A stretch of 64,000 nt of DNA from assembly GCF_000219625.1 (NCBI RefSeq), contig NC_018218.1:1922001-1986000 (forward strand), written 5' to 3'. Origin of the DNA: Zymoseptoria tritici IPO323. Taxonomy: Eukaryota; Ascomycota; Dothideomycetes; Mycosphaerellales; Mycosphaerellaceae. Position numbers and translations under genes: made by a program. Below the pieces are notes generated by a model. The model saw only the letters and a program-made list of their open reading frames with translations. It was not told where the DNA came from and searched no databases. Shown piece after piece: positions 63,518-64,000 of this stretch. The number at the start of each line of letters is the position of its first letter. The stretch's first letter is position 1.

Positions 63518-64000
63518 ATGAATACCACCGCGAAGATGAAGGAAACGCAGGCCCCGTTGTCAGCAGGCCAGCAAAGTCTGAAGAGAAGCCACCCGATCCC
63601 CTCAAACGAAGAACACCCAGGTTCGAAAAGAGTACGTCCAGAAATCGACGAGGCCAACATCCTCGCTGTGCGCCTACGGAACCGCACTCCAGCTCGCAAG
63701 CCGCCGGGGTACTCGCATCTTCTCAATCTCCGCCCAGAGCTCAGAAATAGGATCTGGGAGGAAGTCGTCGTCGAAGAAGAGCCCATCGATGTCGACGAAT
63801 CCTTGCGACAACCCGGTCTGCTCTGTGTGAATCGTCAAGTCTGCTCGGAGACCCGACAAATGTGGTGTAAGCGGAACACCTTCGACGTCCTCGTGCAAAA
63901 TTGCGACGCCAGAGTGTTCTGGAAGCTCGACAGACTTCTACCGGCAGCGAAACTCATCGCTGCCTATCAGAAATCCGGCATCAACATTCATACCGAATTG
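63518..64000 (+). CDS. 2EXR/F-box-like domain protein, truncated by the window edge
   Basis: The ATG at 63518 (MNTTAKMKETQAPLSAGQQS) opens a frame that runs uninterrupted to the last base, so the gene continues beyond 64000; about 161 residues are visible. After a short charged N-terminus the sequence reads YSHLLNLRPELRNRIWEEVV, then GLLCVNRQVCSETRQMWCKR and NTFDVLVQN. This layout (leucine-proline-rich helix ending in IW, then LLxVNRQVxxE) is typical of the 2EXR/F-box-like proteins that are abundant in Dothideomycetes; they probably act in protein interaction. The function of the whole protein cannot be judged from the fragment. Confidence 0.75.
   Translation, partial: MNTTAKMKETQAPLSAGQQSLKRSHPIPSNEEHPGSKRVRPEIDEANILAVRLRNRTPARKPPGYSHLLNLRPELRNRIWEEVVVEEEPIDVDESLRQPGLLCVNRQVCSETRQMWCKRNTFDVLVQNCDARVFWKLDRLLPAAKLIAAYQKSGINIHTEL

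Noticed and set aside
1..64000. Transposons, CRISPR arrays, phage or plasmid genes, rRNA
   Set aside because: I looked for transposase, integrase and reverse-transcriptase motifs, spaced direct repeats and rRNA-like sequence and found none. Repeats present are short microsatellites and one 66-bp duplication.

Overview
The window is nuclear DNA of a filamentous ascomycete (Pezizomycotina). Evidence: densely packed genes on both strands, many 40-140 nt introns with GT..AG ends and CTAAC/CTGAC-like branch sites, and fungal families such as a NoxA-type NADPH oxidase, an Sfp1-type split zinc-finger factor, a microsomal P450 and a stand-alone LigD 3'-phosphoesterase protein. A Dothideomycete is my best guess from the family mix, but that is inference. 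I see no transposon, rRNA, tRNA or CRISPR array.

Left part (1-23 kb): a fungal protein kinase with altered HRD/DFG motifs (-), a Cdt1-like replication licensing factor (+), a large regulator-like protein with half a zinc cluster and a C-terminal membrane segment (-), then a 9-14 kb stretch with an unrecognised gene whose frame is broken once (-), a short-chain dehydrogenase pseudogene with two frameshifts and an internal stop (+), and an intact four-exon cytochrome P450 (+). These are followed by a low-complexity nuclear-type protein (-), a TMEM234-like membrane protein (+), an unknown 284-residue protein (+) and a twelve-exon protein kinase (-).

Middle part (23-43 kb): a LigD phosphoesterase-domain protein (-) divergent from Tim10 (+), a small membrane protein (-), noxA (+), a coiled-coil protein (+), an unrecognised protein built from two copies of a ~150-residue domain plus an acidic tail (+), an enoyl-CoA hydratase (-), an amidohydrolase-2 enzyme (+), a BTB/POZ protein with a 14-nt exon (+), and CSN12 (-) divergent from ribosomal protein eL20 (+).

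Right part (43-64 kb): an NTF2/SnoaL-like protein (-), a WD-repeat protein (-), a conserved unknown (+), an amidase (-), the Sfp1-like factor (-) with about 4.7 kb of gene-poor DNA upstream, Dus3 tRNA-dihydrouridine synthase (-) divergent from a BAP31-like ER protein (+), and a 2EXR/F-box-like gene cut by the right edge.

Most genes are independent housekeeping or regulatory units rather than one pathway. The parts most worth a second look are the two-copy-domain protein (32.8-34.6 kb), the patch of gene decay beside the P450 (8.8-14.1 kb), the membrane-anchored half-zinc-cluster protein (5.6-7.9 kb), and unusual gene structures: two GC-AG introns, a 14-nt exon, two stop-free 57-nt introns and a 66-bp duplication carrying a start codon. 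Exon limits were worked out by hand from splice motifs and reading-frame continuity and have no transcript support here.
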